In this document: piece after piece, positions 34,663 to 43,561 of the stretch
Numbering within the stretch: the stretch's first letter is position 1
Layout of the letters: each line of letters opens with the position of its first letter
From: Allobosea sp039673065
GTDB lineage: Bacteria > Pseudomonadota > Alphaproteobacteria > Rhizobiales > Beijerinckiaceae
Assembly (NCBI RefSeq): GCF_039673065.1
Contig: NZ_JBDJKW010000001.1
Location: forward strand, 496,001-560,000
Length of the DNA stretch: 64,000 nucleotides
Direction of reading: 5' to 3'
Translations under genes and position numbers: made by a program
The notes under the pieces: generated by a model
Told to the model about the DNA's origin: nothing
Seen by the model: the letters and a program-made list of their open reading frames with translations, nothing else
Databases searched by the model: none

Positions 34663-35307
34663 TCAGCCCAGCTTGCCGTAGCCGGCGAACCTGGCGGTGA
34701 CGCGCTCCATCTCCTCCGCGTCGAGGATGGCGGGCTCGAGCCCCGAGGCGAGCAGGTCGAGATACTGCCCCGCCAGGTTCTCGACCTCGGCGACGATGCC
34801 GTGCGCGCCGGCCAGCGTGGCGCCGAGCGCGATGACGCCGTGATTGGCGAGCAGAACCGCCTTGCGGCCCTCCAGCGCCTTCACCGCATTGGCCGCCAGC
34901 TCCGGCGAGCCGAAGGTGGCGTAGTCGGCGCAGCGCACATCGGCGCCGCCGCAGAGCGCGATCATGTAGTGGAAGGCCGGGATGCCCTTGCGGGCGCAGG
35001 ACAGCGCGGTGGCGCGTGGTGAATGGGTGTGCACGATCGCCTCGGCGTCGGGCCGCGCCTTGTAGATCTCGGTGTGGAAAGGCCATTCCGACGAGGGCTT
35101 GCGCTCGCCGGAGAGCACCTTCCCGTCGAGCGCCAGATGGATCAGGTCCTGCGGGCGCGTTTTGGCATAGGGCAGGCCCGACGGGGTGATCAGCAGCCCG
35201 TCGCCGAAGCGCGCCGAGACATTGCCGGATTTCGACGGGCAGTACCCGGCCCTGTCGATCGCCTGCGCCACCTCGACGATGGCTTCTCTCAATGCGGTCT
35301 CGGTCAT
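34663..35307 (-). CDS. Class II aldolase (FucA-like; likely 5-(methylthio)ribulose-1-phosphate aldolase)
   Basis: A 214-residue zinc aldolase. Compared from memory with E. coli FucA it keeps the substrate loop SGNVSARFGDG, the catalytic Glu in PSSEWPFH, the zinc His pair in IVHTHSP, the Tyr in AFHYMIAL and the third zinc His in LLANHG. These favour an aldolase over the MtnB dehydratase of the same fold. It overlaps mtnA by 4 bp. With MtnP and MtnA it would split 5-methylthioribulose-1-P (or 5-deoxyribulose-1-P) into DHAP and an aldehyde. The substrate is inferred from the operon. Confidence 0.82.
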   Translation of the reverse strand: MTETALREAIVEVAQAIDRAGYCPSKSGNVSARFGDGLLITPSGLPYAKTRPQDLIHLALDGKVLSGERKPSSEWPFHTEIYKARPDAEAIVHTHSPRATALSCARKGIPAFHYMIALCGGADVRCADYATFGSPELAANAVKALEGRKAVLLANHGVIALGATLAGAHGIVAEVENLAGQYLDLLASGLEPAILDAEEMERVTARFAGYGKLG

Positions 35308-36413
35308 CTGTCCTGCCTCGGGGCATGCTCGGGGAAGAGACGGCGCAGGCCGTCGGAACTGGCGGGCGCGATGCCGCGCTCGGTGATCAGCCCGGTGACG
35401 AGCCGGGCCGGCGTGACGTCGAAGGCCGGGTTCGCCGCCGGGCTGCCCGGAGCGACGACCCGGACGAGCGAAGGCTCACCCTCGCCCGCCTGGCCGAGGA
35501 GATGCGTCACCTCCTGCGGCGAGCGCTCCTCGATCGGGATCTCGGCGAGCCCGTCGCTCAGGCGCCAGTCGATCGTCGGCGAGGGCAGCGCTACATAAAA
35601 GGGCACGCCGTTGTCCTGCGCCGCCAGCGCCTTGAGATAGGTACCGATCTTGTTGGCGACATCGCCGGTCGCCGTGGTGCGGTCGGTGCCAACGATCACC
35701 ATGTCGACCTTGCCGTGCTGCATCAGGTGCCCGCCGGCATTGTCGACGATCACGGTGTGCGGCACGCCATGGGCGCCGAGCTCATAAGCGGTGAGCGCCG
35801 CGCCCTGGTTGCGCGGCCGCGTCTCGTCGACCCAGACATGCACTGACAGCCCGGCATCGTGCGCCCTGTAGATCGGCGCCAGCGCCGTACCCCAATCGAC
35901 GGTGGCGAGCCAGCCGGCATTGCAATGGGTGAGGATGTTGACCGGCGCTCCGGGAGGCTTGCGTGCCGCCACGGCCGCGATCAGCCCGAGCCCGTGCTCG
36001 CCGATCGCCCGGCACAGGGCCACGTCCTCGTCGCAGTTCGCCGCCGCCTCGGCCGCCGCGGCGGCAGGGCGCTCGCGCGGCGGCAGGGGGGCCAGGACAT
36101 CGCGCATCCGTGCCAGCGCCCAGTGCAGGTTGACCGCGGTCGGCCGCGTCGCGCCGAGGATGGAGAGCGCGTCCGCCAGCGCCGCGTCGCCGGGATCCGC
36201 GCGCATCGCCAGGGCGACGCCATGGGCCGCCGTCGCGCCGATCAGCGGCGCACCGCGCACCACCATGGTCGAGATCGCCTCGGCCGCCTCGGCGAGGCTG
36301 GCGAGACGGCGCGTCGCGAAGCGGAAGGGCAGCAGCGTCTGGTCGATGACCATGACGGCCGCCCCGCCCTCCTCGGGCCAGATCGTCCGGTAATGGCGCC
36401 CCGCGATCCGCAT
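35304..36413 (-). CDS. mtnA: S-methyl-5-thioribose-1-phosphate isomerase
   Basis: A 369-residue eIF2B-like isomerase that converts methylthioribose-1-P to methylthioribulose-1-P. MVVRGAPLIGATAAHGVALA is near residue 45, the catalytic Cys lies in ILTHCNAGWLATVDWGTAL near residue 165 and the Asp in VDMVIVGTDRTTATGDVANKIG near residue 245. The start ATG follows the apt stop by 7 bp and its end overlaps the aldolase by 4 bp, so the four genes form one operon. Confidence 0.93.
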   Translation of the reverse strand: MRIAGRHYRTIWPEEGGAAVMVIDQTLLPFRFATRRLASLAEAAEAISTMVVRGAPLIGATAAHGVALAMRADPGDAALADALSILGATRPTAVNLHWALARMRDVLAPLPPRERPAAAAAEAAANCDEDVALCRAIGEHGLGLIAAVAARKPPGAPVNILTHCNAGWLATVDWGTALAPIYRAHDAGLSVHVWVDETRPRNQGAALTAYELGAHGVPHTVIVDNAGGHLMQHGKVDMVIVGTDRTTATGDVANKIGTYLKALAAQDNGVPFYVALPSPTIDWRLSDGLAEIPIEERSPQEVTHLLGQAGEGEPSLVRVVAPGSPAANPAFDVTPARLVTGLITERGIAPASSDGLRRLFPEHAPRQDR

Positions 36414-36420
36414 TCGCGCG

Positions 36421-36969
36421 TCAGTGCCCGTCGAAGGAAACCAGCGTGCGCACCGGCACGCCGAGCCGGCGGATGCGCTCGGCGCCGCCGAGTTCCGGCA
36501 GGTCGACGATGAAGCAGGCCGCCACCACCTCGGCGCCGAGCGAGGCGAGCAGTTTCACGGCGCCTTCGGCCGTGCCGCCCGTCGCCACCAGATCGTCGAC
36601 CAGCAGCACGCGCTCGCCGCGGGCCACCGCGTCGCGATGCACCTCGATCTCGTCGGTTCCGTATTCGAGCGCATAGCTCATGCTGACCGTCTCGTGCGGC
36701 AGCTTGCCCTTCTTGCGCACCGGCACGAAGCCGGCCGAGAGCTGATGCGCCACGGCGCCGCCGAGGATGAAGCCGCGCGCCTCGATGCCGGCGATCTTGG
36801 CGATCTTCAGCCCGGCGAAGGGCTGGACCAGTTCGTCCACGGCGCGGCGGAAAGCCCTCGCGTCGCCGAGCAGCGTGGTGATGTCGCGGAACTGGATGCC
36901 CGGCTTCGGATAGTCGGGAATCGTCCGGATCGCATTCTTCAGATCGGCGAGCGCGCTGCGGTCCATCAC
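36421..36969 (-). CDS. apt: Adenine phosphoribosyltransferase
   Basis: A 182-residue (or 181 from the second ATG) enzyme that joins adenine and PRPP to AMP. Typical motifs are IPDYPKPGIQFRDITTLL at the N-terminus, KIAGIEARGFILGGAVA near residue 58 and the PRPP loop RVLLVDDLVATGGTA near residue 120. It sits between mtnP, which releases adenine from methylthioadenosine, and mtnA, so it recycles the base within one operon. The gap to mtnA is 7 bp. Confidence 0.95.
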   Translation of the reverse strand: MMDRSALADLKNAIRTIPDYPKPGIQFRDITTLLGDARAFRRAVDELVQPFAGLKIAKIAGIEARGFILGGAVAHQLSAGFVPVRKKGKLPHETVSMSYALEYGTDEIEVHRDAVARGERVLLVDDLVATGGTAEGAVKLLASLGAEVVAACFIVDLPELGGAERIRRLGVPVRTLVSFDGH

Positions 36970-37065
36970 AGGGTATCCATCGGCTGGGGCGTCTCTCTTA
37001 GAGCCAATCCCGGCGCGATGGAAACGCCGCAGACGCCGACCGGCCGCGATACCGGCCAGTGCGGC

Positions 37066-37947
37066 TCAGCTCCGCCCCGCCAGCACCCGGCCCGCGACCG
37101 CGTCGAGCTTCGCCAGCAGCGCCGGGTCGCGATGCTCCGGCGCGGTGACGATCGCGAAGTCGAGCGCCGTGTGGGAGCCCGCCGGACAGGGCTCGCGCTC
37201 CGCGGGGAAGTCGCGGGCCAGCCGCGCCACCAGCCGGCGCGCCTTGTCGGCATTGGCGTGCAGCACGGCGATGACCGCGGCGACGTCGACTGCCGCATGC
37301 TCCTCGTGCCAGCAGTCATAGTCCGTCACCATCGCGACCGTCGCATAGGTGATCTCGGCCTCGCGGGCGAGCTTGGCCTCCGGCATCGCGGTCATGCCGA
37401 TCAGGTCGTAACCGAGGGCCTTGTAGGTCAGCGATTCCGCCCGCGTCGAGAACTGCGGGCCTTCCATGGTGACCAGCGTCCCGCCCTTGACGAAGGGCAG
37501 CGCCTCGGCGCTCGCCGCCTCCGCCAGCCGCTCCTGCAGGCGCGGGCCGACCGGATGGGCCAGCGAGACATGGGCGACGCAGCCCTTGCCGAAGAAGGAG
37601 CTCGCCCGGCCGGCGGTGCGGTCGACGAACTGGTCGACCAGCACCAGAAGCCCCGGATAGAGCTCGGCTTTGTAGGAGCCGCAGGCCGAGAGCGAGACGA
37701 GATCGGTCACCCCCGCGCGCTTCAGCACGTCGATATTGGCGCGATAATTGATCTCGGAGGGCGGGATCGCATGGCCACGGCCATGGCGCGGCAGGAAGAC
37801 GATCTTGGTCTGCCCCATCCGCCCGATGCGCAGCACGTCGGAGGGCTCGCCCCAGGGGCTCTCGATCCGCTCCTCGCGCAGCTCGCTCAAGCCGGGCAGG
37901 TCGTAGATGCCCGACCCGCCGATGATGCCTAGAACCGCCTCAGCCAT
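37066..37947 (-). CDS. mtnP: S-methyl-5'-thioadenosine phosphorylase
   Basis: A 293-residue purine phosphorylase. LGIIGGSGIYDLPGL is at the N-terminus, the phosphate site FLPRHGRGHAIPPSEINYRAN near residue 50, VSLSACGSYKAEL near residue 85 and the substrate region TMEGPQFSTRAES near residue 175. It splits methylthioadenosine (and probably 5'-deoxyadenosine) to adenine plus the sugar 1-phosphate. The ATG at 37947 is chosen as the family start. It is the first gene of mtnP-apt-mtnA-aldolase (96 bp before apt). Confidence 0.93.
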   Translation of the reverse strand: MAEAVLGIIGGSGIYDLPGLSELREERIESPWGEPSDVLRIGRMGQTKIVFLPRHGRGHAIPPSEINYRANIDVLKRAGVTDLVSLSACGSYKAELYPGLLVLVDQFVDRTAGRASSFFGKGCVAHVSLAHPVGPRLQERLAEAASAEALPFVKGGTLVTMEGPQFSTRAESLTYKALGYDLIGMTAMPEAKLAREAEITYATVAMVTDYDCWHEEHAAVDVAAVIAVLHANADKARRLVARLARDFPAEREPCPAGSHTALDFAIVTAPEHRDPALLAKLDAVAGRVLAGRS

Positions 37948-38038
37948 CGTCCACCCTTCCCGCAACACGTCACCGACCAGGATCGGAAGTTTGTGACGGG
38001 CGTGCAATCGCCCGGCCCCGCTCGATCCGTCACCGCCC

Positions 38039-38068
38039 AAAAAAGAAGGGCCCCGTCACCGGGGCCCT
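38039..38068 (-). terminator. Terminator of the petABC operon
   Basis: A perfect 9-bp stem (38047-38055 with 38060-38068) with a TCAC loop. On the minus strand it runs into TCTTTTTT. It lies 28 bp after the petC stop and in front of mtnP, separating the two operons. Confidence 0.9.
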
Positions 38069-38095
38069 CGTCGAAATGCGCGCGTCACGGCTGGC

Positions 38096-38974
38096 TCAGT
38101 GAGCCGCGCCCTGGCCCGGCATGCGCGACCACACCTTCTTCTTGGTGTAGTAGAGCAGCCCCGCGAAGATCATCAGGAAGAGCATGACCTGCAGGCCGAG
38201 GCGCTTGCGGGCCTCGAGATGCGGCTCGGCCGCCCAGACCATGAAGGCCGTGACGTCCTTGGCGTACTGCGCCGCCGTCTCCGGAACCTGAGCGGTGCCG
38301 TCCGGCCCCTTCGGATACTCGACCTGCCCGTCATTGAGCGGGTTCGGCATCGCGAGCAGATGGCCCGGCATATAGGTGTTGTAGTTCTGGCCCGGCAGCA
38401 ACGTGGTGCCGGCCGGCGGCTCGGTGTAGCCGGTCAGCAGCGCCTTGACGTAGTCCGGCCCCTGCTCCTGGTACTGGGTGAAGATGTCGAAGACGAACCA
38501 GGGGAAGCCGCGCTCATAGGTGCGGGCCTTGGCCAGCATCGACAGGTCCGGCGGATAGGCGCCGCCATTGGCGGCGCGGGCTGCCATCTCGTTCGGGAAC
38601 GGCGACGGGAACGCGTCGGCCGGGCGGCCGGGCCGCTCGAACATCTCGCCCTGCTCGTTCGGGCCGTCCTTGATCTGGTAGGTCGCGGCCAGCGCCTGCA
38701 CCTGCGAGGCGGTGAACTCCGGCCCGCCCGGCTGCGACAGGTTGCGGAAGCGCACCATGCTCATCGCATGGCAGCTCGCGCAGACTTCCTTGGCGACCTT
38801 GAAGCCGCGCTGCAGCTGCGCGCGGTCGAACTTGCCGAACGGGCCGGAGAAGGACCAGGTCTCGCGCGGCGGGTTGATGCGATCGCCGGCGGCCGAGGCC
38901 GGGCCGGTGAAGGCGGCGATCGAGAGGCCCGCGGCCATGGCCGCGACGGAAAGGCGGAGCGACATCTTGCTCAT
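38096..38974 (-). CDS. petC: Cytochrome c1 of the cytochrome bc1 complex
   Basis: A 292-residue protein with a signal peptide (residues 1-28, ending ASA). The heme c site is CASCH near residue 65, and the axial Met is likely in the TYMPGHLLAMP region near residue 200. There is one C-terminal membrane anchor (MLFLMIFAGLLYYTKKKVW). It passes electrons from the Rieske centre to soluble cytochrome c on the periplasmic side. It is a separate gene, not fused to cytochrome b as in Bradyrhizobium-type fbcH. It begins 7 bp after petB. Confidence 0.95.
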   Translation of the reverse strand: MSKMSLRLSVAAMAAGLSIAAFTGPASAAGDRINPPRETWSFSGPFGKFDRAQLQRGFKVAKEVCASCHAMSMVRFRNLSQPGGPEFTASQVQALAATYQIKDGPNEQGEMFERPGRPADAFPSPFPNEMAARAANGGAYPPDLSMLAKARTYERGFPWFVFDIFTQYQEQGPDYVKALLTGYTEPPAGTTLLPGQNYNTYMPGHLLAMPNPLNDGQVEYPKGPDGTAQVPETAAQYAKDVTAFMVWAAEPHLEARKRLGLQVMLFLMIFAGLLYYTKKKVWSRMPGQGAAH

Positions 38975-38981
38975 GGTCTCG

Positions 38982-40253
38982 TCAGCCCTTGGACTGCGGT
39001 TCGGCGGCGGTGGCGGCGGCGATGCGCGCCCCCGAGCCGCTCAGAACGCTATCGGCGATGGAGGTGGGCAGCGGCGCGGGCCGCTCGAAGATTCCGATCA
39101 CCGCAAGCGCCACGAAGTAACCGAAATACAGCACCGTGAAGATCTGCGAGGCGATGACGTAGCCGCCCTCGGCCGGCATGGCGCCGAGATAGCCCAGGCC
39201 GATGCAGACGATGACGAAGGCCCAGAAGAACTGGCGGGCGATCGGGCGGTAGGTCATCGACTTGACCTTGGAGGTGTCGAGCCAGGGCAGGAAGGCCAGC
39301 ACGACGATCGCGGAGCCCATGGCGATGACGCCGCCGAGCTTGTCCGGGATGGCGCGCAGGATCGCATAGAAGGGCAGGAAGTACCATTCCGGCACGATAT
39401 GCGCAGGCGTCGCCGCCGGGTTCGCCGGGATGTAGTTGTCGGCGTGGCCGAGATAGTTCGGCTGGTAGAAGACGAAATAGGCGAACAGGATCATGAAGCA
39501 GACCATGCCGAACACGTCCTTGACCGTCGCATAGGGCGTGAACGGGACGGTGTCCTTGGCGTAGTCCTTCACCTCGACGCCGGTCGGGTTGTTCTGGCCG
39601 ACATGATGCAGCGCCCAGATGTGCAGCACGACCACGCCGAAGATCATGAACGGCAGCAGGTAGTGCAGGGCGAAGAAGCGGTTCAGCGTCGGATTGTCGA
39701 CCGAGTAACCGCCCCAGAGGAAGGTCACGATCGTCTCGCCGACCACCGGAATGGCCGAGAACAGGTTGGTGATGACGGTAGCGCCCCAGAAGGACATCTG
39801 GCCCCAGGGCAGCACGTAGCCCATGAACGCCGTCGCCATCATCAGCAGGAAGATGACCACGCCGAGGATCCACAGCACCTCGCGCGGCGCCTTGTACGAG
39901 CCGTAGTACAGGCCGCGGAACATGTGGATGTAGACCGCGATGAAGAACATCGAGGCGCCGTTGGCGTGCAGGTAGCGCAGCAGCCAGCCATAGTTCACGT
40001 CGCGCATGATGTGCTCGACGGAGTTGAACGCCATCGCGGCGTTCGGCGTGTAGTGCATCGTCAGCACGATGCCGGTGATGATCTGCGCCACCAGCATGAA
40101 CACGAGGATGCCGCCGAAGGTCCACAGATAGTTGAGATTGCGCGGCACCGGATAGGACACCGCCGAGTCATGCGTCAGCCGCACGATCGGCAGGCGCGCA
40201 TCGAGCCAGCGCTCGATCCCCGTCTTCGGTTGATAGGTGCTGTGACCGCTCAT
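38982..40253 (-). CDS. petB: Cytochrome b of the cytochrome bc1 complex
   Basis: A 423-residue membrane protein with eight helices. The quinol-site PEWY motif (IVPEWYFLPFY) is near residue 290, GYVLPWGQMSFWGATV near residue 142, and four heme His ligands are expected in helices B and D (RYLHANGASMFF, IYIHMFRG, FALHYLLPF, VLHIWALHHVG). It carries hemes bL and bH and the Qo/Qi sites. It is the middle gene of petA-petB-petC. The C-terminal tail is Ala/Ser-rich. Confidence 0.97.
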   Translation of the reverse strand: MSGHSTYQPKTGIERWLDARLPIVRLTHDSAVSYPVPRNLNYLWTFGGILVFMLVAQIITGIVLTMHYTPNAAMAFNSVEHIMRDVNYGWLLRYLHANGASMFFIAVYIHMFRGLYYGSYKAPREVLWILGVVIFLLMMATAFMGYVLPWGQMSFWGATVITNLFSAIPVVGETIVTFLWGGYSVDNPTLNRFFALHYLLPFMIFGVVVLHIWALHHVGQNNPTGVEVKDYAKDTVPFTPYATVKDVFGMVCFMILFAYFVFYQPNYLGHADNYIPANPAATPAHIVPEWYFLPFYAILRAIPDKLGGVIAMGSAIVVLAFLPWLDTSKVKSMTYRPIARQFFWAFVIVCIGLGYLGAMPAEGGYVIASQIFTVLYFGYFVALAVIGIFERPAPLPTSIADSVLSGSGARIAAATAAEPQSKG

Positions 40254-40309
40254 ACTGCTCGCCTCAAGCTCTCATGATTCCGCGCGATGCCGACTTCCGC
40301 TACCGGAGC

Positions 40310-40861
40310 TCAGCCGATCTTGATCTTGGTGTCAGCGGTGAACGCGTAGGGCGGCACCGGCAGGTTCAGGGGAGCCGGGCCCTTGCGGATGCGGCCGGAC
40401 GAATCGTAGTGCGAACCGTGGCAGGGGCAGAACCAGCCGTCGAAATCGCCCTTCGGGTCGCCGGGCGCATTGCCGAGCGGCACGCAGCCGAGATGGGTGC
40501 AGTTGCCATAGACCACCAGGAACTGCTCGTGGCCGGCCTTGACGCGGTCGGCGTCGGCCTGCGGGTCCGGCAGGGTCGCGACGTTGACGGCGCGCGCCTC
40601 GTCGATCTCCTTCTTGGTGCGGTGACGCACGAAGATCAGCTTGCCGCGCCAGAACAGCTTGATCGCCTGGCCTTCCGCGATCGGGGCCAGATCGAGGTCG
40701 ATCGGTGCGCCGGCGGCGACGGTCTGCGCGTCGGGGGCGAGCTGGCTGACCAGCGGCACCAGGACGGCGCCCGCACCGACGACGCCGGCGGCGGCGGTGG
40801 TCAGCATCAGAAAGTCGCGGCGGGTGGGTTCGGTGCCAGTGCTATCGGTCGCGTGCGCCAC
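40310..40861 (-). CDS. petA: Rieske iron-sulfur subunit of cytochrome bc1
   Basis: A 183-residue protein from GTG 40861; an ATG at 40924 would add 21 residues but gives a start unlike the family, whose N-terminus is short before the twin-Arg motif. TRRDFLMLTTAAAG is a Tat-type signal-anchor. The 2Fe-2S site is CTHLGC and CPCHGSHYDSSGR near residues 130 and 150, with both Cys-His pairs. It is the first gene of petABC, 56 bp before petB. Confidence 0.95.
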   Translation of the reverse strand: MAHATDSTGTEPTRRDFLMLTTAAAGVVGAGAVLVPLVSQLAPDAQTVAAGAPIDLDLAPIAEGQAIKLFWRGKLIFVRHRTKKEIDEARAVNVATLPDPQADADRVKAGHEQFLVVYGNCTHLGCVPLGNAPGDPKGDFDGWFCPCHGSHYDSSGRIRKGPAPLNLPVPPYAFTADTKIKIG

Positions 40862-41075
40862 GATCCTGTTCCCTGCTCGGCCGCCGGCGCTCACGGCCGG
40901 CTGAATAACGACATGCGTCCGCATAGGACGCGCGCCACCCTCCCCTGCGGGACAGGCGTCGCCTGCGCGCTCTTTGACATGCAGTTTTGTCGAAGTCTAC
41001 TGTTGCTCGCGCCGCATGCACCTGCATTAGCGCCGCAGGTGCCGGAGACCGCGCCAGCCCCGACGCAGCCGGGCT

Positions 41076-42941
41076 TCAGGCCGGCGTCGCCTCGGCATCC
41101 GAGAGCGCCAGGAACCCGCCCGACTGCCGCGCCCAGAGCCGCGCATAGAGCCCGCCGCGGGCCACCAACTCGGCATGCGTGCCCATGTCGACGATCCGGC
41201 CCTTGTCGAGCACGATCAGCCGGTCGAGCTCGGCGATGGTGGAGAGCCGGTGCGCGATGGCGATGACCGTCTTGCCCTCCATCAGCAAGGCGAGCTGCGC
41301 CTGGATCTCCGCCTCCACCTCCGAATCGAGCGCCGAGGTCGCCTCGTCGAGAATCAGGATGGGCGCGTCCTTCAGCAGCACGCGGGCGATGGCGATGCGC
41401 TGGCGCTGCCCGCCGGAGAGCTTCACGCCGCGTTCGCCGACCCGCGACTCGAAGCCGGTGCGCCCGTCCTGGTCGGTGAGGCCGAGGACAAAGTCGTGCG
41501 CCGCGGCCTGCCGCGCCGCCGCCGCCACCTCCTCCGCGCTCGCCCCGGCCCGGCCATAGGCGATATTGTCGCCGATCGAGCGGTGCAGCAGCGAGTTGTC
41601 CTGCGTGACCATGCCGATTTGCGCCCGCAGCGATTCCTGCGAGACCTGGGCGATGTCCTGCCCGTCGATCACGATGCGGCCGCCATCGAGCGGGTAGAGC
41701 CGCAGCAGCAGGTTGACCAGCGTCGACTTGCCGGCGCCCGAGGGGCCGACGAGGCCGATCTTCTCGCCGGGCCGGATCGTCAGATCGAGCCCCTCGAACA
41801 GGCCGCTCGGCCGGCCGTAGTTGAAGCGCACCTGCTCGAAGCGCACCCCGCCCTGGCGGACCTCGAGCGCCCTGGCGCCCGGCGGATCTGCGAGATCGTG
41901 CGGGCGCGCGATGGTCTCCATGCTCTCCTGCACCGAGCCGATGTTCTCGAACACGCCGCGCACCAGATGGATCAGCCAGGTCGACATCGTCACCAGCCGC
42001 AGCACCAGGCCGATCGCGGCCGCGACTCCGCCCGGTGTCATCGCGCCCTGGCTCCAGAGCTGCAGGCTCAGCGCCGCGATCGCGACGATCAGCAAGCTGT
42101 TCATCGTCTGCAGGATGACGCTGACGCCGGTGATCAGCCGCGACAGGTCAAGGAAGGCTGCGTTCCAACGCGTCAGCGCCTCGCGCACGGCCGAGCGCTC
42201 GGCGTCGGCGCGGGCGAAGAGCTTCACCGTCAGGATGTTGGTGTAGGCATCGACCACACGGCCGGTGGTCGCCGAGCGACCATGCGAATTGGCCTCGGAG
42301 CGGCGCTTGGCCCGCGGCACGAAATAGACCAGCAGCGCCACATAGCCGGCGAGCCAGACCAGCACCGGCAGAGCCAGCCACGGGCTGGTCGAGCCGAAGA
42401 AACCGATCGCCACCGAGGCGAAGACCAGCGCGTACCAGAGATCGTCGATGACCTCGATGGTGGCGCCGCGGATCGCCTGCCCGGTCTGGATCACCCGCGA
42501 GGACAGACGGCCGGCGAAATCGTTCTGGAAATAGGAGAGCGCGTGTCCGAGCGTGTAGACATGGTTGCGCCAGCGGATCTGGTTGGTGATCTGCGGCACC
42601 ACGACCTGGTCGACGATGGCGTGGTTGACGAAATAGACCAGCGGCCGCACCACCACGATCAGGAAGGCTGCGCCCGCGAGCAGCCAGCCATGCGAGGCGA
42701 AGACCTCCTGCGGCGAATGCGAGCTCAGCAGGTCGACGAACCACCCGACCATCAGGTAGAGCGCCGCCTCGATGCCGCTGAAGGCGAGGCCGGACAGCAT
42801 GATCAGCACCAGCCAGGACTTCACGCCCTTGATGTGGTGCCACATGAAGGCGAACACGCCGCGCGGCGGCGTCTCGCGCTCGTCGAAGGGCGCGAAGACG
42901 TCGATCCGGCTTTCGAGGAAGCGGAAGAGCGGTGCGAACAT
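41076..42941 (-). CDS. ABC exporter, fused permease and ATPase
   Basis: A 621-residue half transporter. Six membrane helices in the first 330 residues are followed by an ATPase domain with Walker A GPSGAGKST near residue 410, the signature VKLSGGQRQR near residue 510, Walker B ILILDEATSALD and the H-loop IAIAHRLS. All catalytic parts are intact. It would work as a homodimer exporting lipids or drugs. The substrate is not evident; neither neighbour helps. Confidence 0.92.
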   Translation of the reverse strand: MFAPLFRFLESRIDVFAPFDERETPPRGVFAFMWHHIKGVKSWLVLIMLSGLAFSGIEAALYLMVGWFVDLLSSHSPQEVFASHGWLLAGAAFLIVVVRPLVYFVNHAIVDQVVVPQITNQIRWRNHVYTLGHALSYFQNDFAGRLSSRVIQTGQAIRGATIEVIDDLWYALVFASVAIGFFGSTSPWLALPVLVWLAGYVALLVYFVPRAKRRSEANSHGRSATTGRVVDAYTNILTVKLFARADAERSAVREALTRWNAAFLDLSRLITGVSVILQTMNSLLIVAIAALSLQLWSQGAMTPGGVAAAIGLVLRLVTMSTWLIHLVRGVFENIGSVQESMETIARPHDLADPPGARALEVRQGGVRFEQVRFNYGRPSGLFEGLDLTIRPGEKIGLVGPSGAGKSTLVNLLLRLYPLDGGRIVIDGQDIAQVSQESLRAQIGMVTQDNSLLHRSIGDNIAYGRAGASAEEVAAAARQAAAHDFVLGLTDQDGRTGFESRVGERGVKLSGGQRQRIAIARVLLKDAPILILDEATSALDSEVEAEIQAQLALLMEGKTVIAIAHRLSTIAELDRLIVLDKGRIVDMGTHAELVARGGLYARLWARQSGGFLALSDAEATPA

Positions 42942-43075
42942 CGAGACAGGCGCCCTCCCGGGGCAGCGGCGCGCAGAACGGCAGGCACGCTATATGGGCC
43001 CCCTGACACGGCAAGGCCAGAGCATGGCATCCGCCCGATTTGACCGCGGCCAGTCCCCCGGCGCATGACGCGGCC

Positions 43076-43561
43076 ATGCTGCGCCTCGCCCTCTTCCAGC
43101 CGGACATCCCGCAGAACACCGGCACGATGATCCGCATGGCCGCCTGTCTCGGGCTGGGCGTCGACATCGTCGAGCCGGCGGCGTTCGACGTGTCCGATCG
43201 CAATTTCCGCCGCTCCGGCATGGACTATCTCGCCCGCGCCGCCGTCGCCCGTCACGCTTCCTTCGCCGCCTTCGAGCGCTGGCGCACGGCCGGCGGGCAG
43301 AGGCTCATCCTGGCCGAGACCGATGGCGCGACCGCCCATGTCGACTTCGCCTTCCGGCCGGGCGACATCGTCATGGTCGGGCGCGAATCGGCCGGCGTCA
43401 CGCCGGAGGTCTACGCCGCGGCCGATGCCAGCGTGCGGGTGCCGATGCGCCCGGAGGTGCGATCCCTCAATGTCGCGCTCGCCGCGGCGATGGTAATGGG
43501 CGAGGCGCTGCGGCAGCTCGGCGGCTTCGCGCCGCCCGCCATGACGGAAGGAAGCGAGTGA
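43076..43561 (+). CDS. trmL: tRNA (cytidine(34)-2'-O)-methyltransferase TrmL
   Basis: A 161-residue SPOUT methyltransferase. The start ATG at 43076 gives the family N-terminus LRLALFQPDIPQNTGTMIR; a TTG at 43040 would be longer. The C-terminal trefoil-knot motifs are VMVGRESAGVTPEVY near residue 100 and PEVRSLNVALAAAMV near residue 128. It methylates the wobble base of Leu tRNAs. Its stop shares one base with the hemF start (TGATG). Confidence 0.93.
   Translation: MLRLALFQPDIPQNTGTMIRMAACLGLGVDIVEPAAFDVSDRNFRRSGMDYLARAAVARHASFAAFERWRTAGGQRLILAETDGATAHVDFAFRPGDIVMVGRESAGVTPEVYAAADASVRVPMRPEVRSLNVALAAAMVMGEALRQLGGFAPPAMTEGSE

Noticed and set aside
34663..35307. Calling the aldolase MtnB (methylthioribulose-1-phosphate dehydratase)
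   Set aside because: The residues follow FucA-type aldolases, and no mtnC, mtnD or mtnE lies nearby; kept as an alternative only.
40974..41002. TTGACA on the plus strand between petA and the ABC exporter
   Set aside because: No good -10 at the right distance and no plus-strand gene downstream; probably chance.
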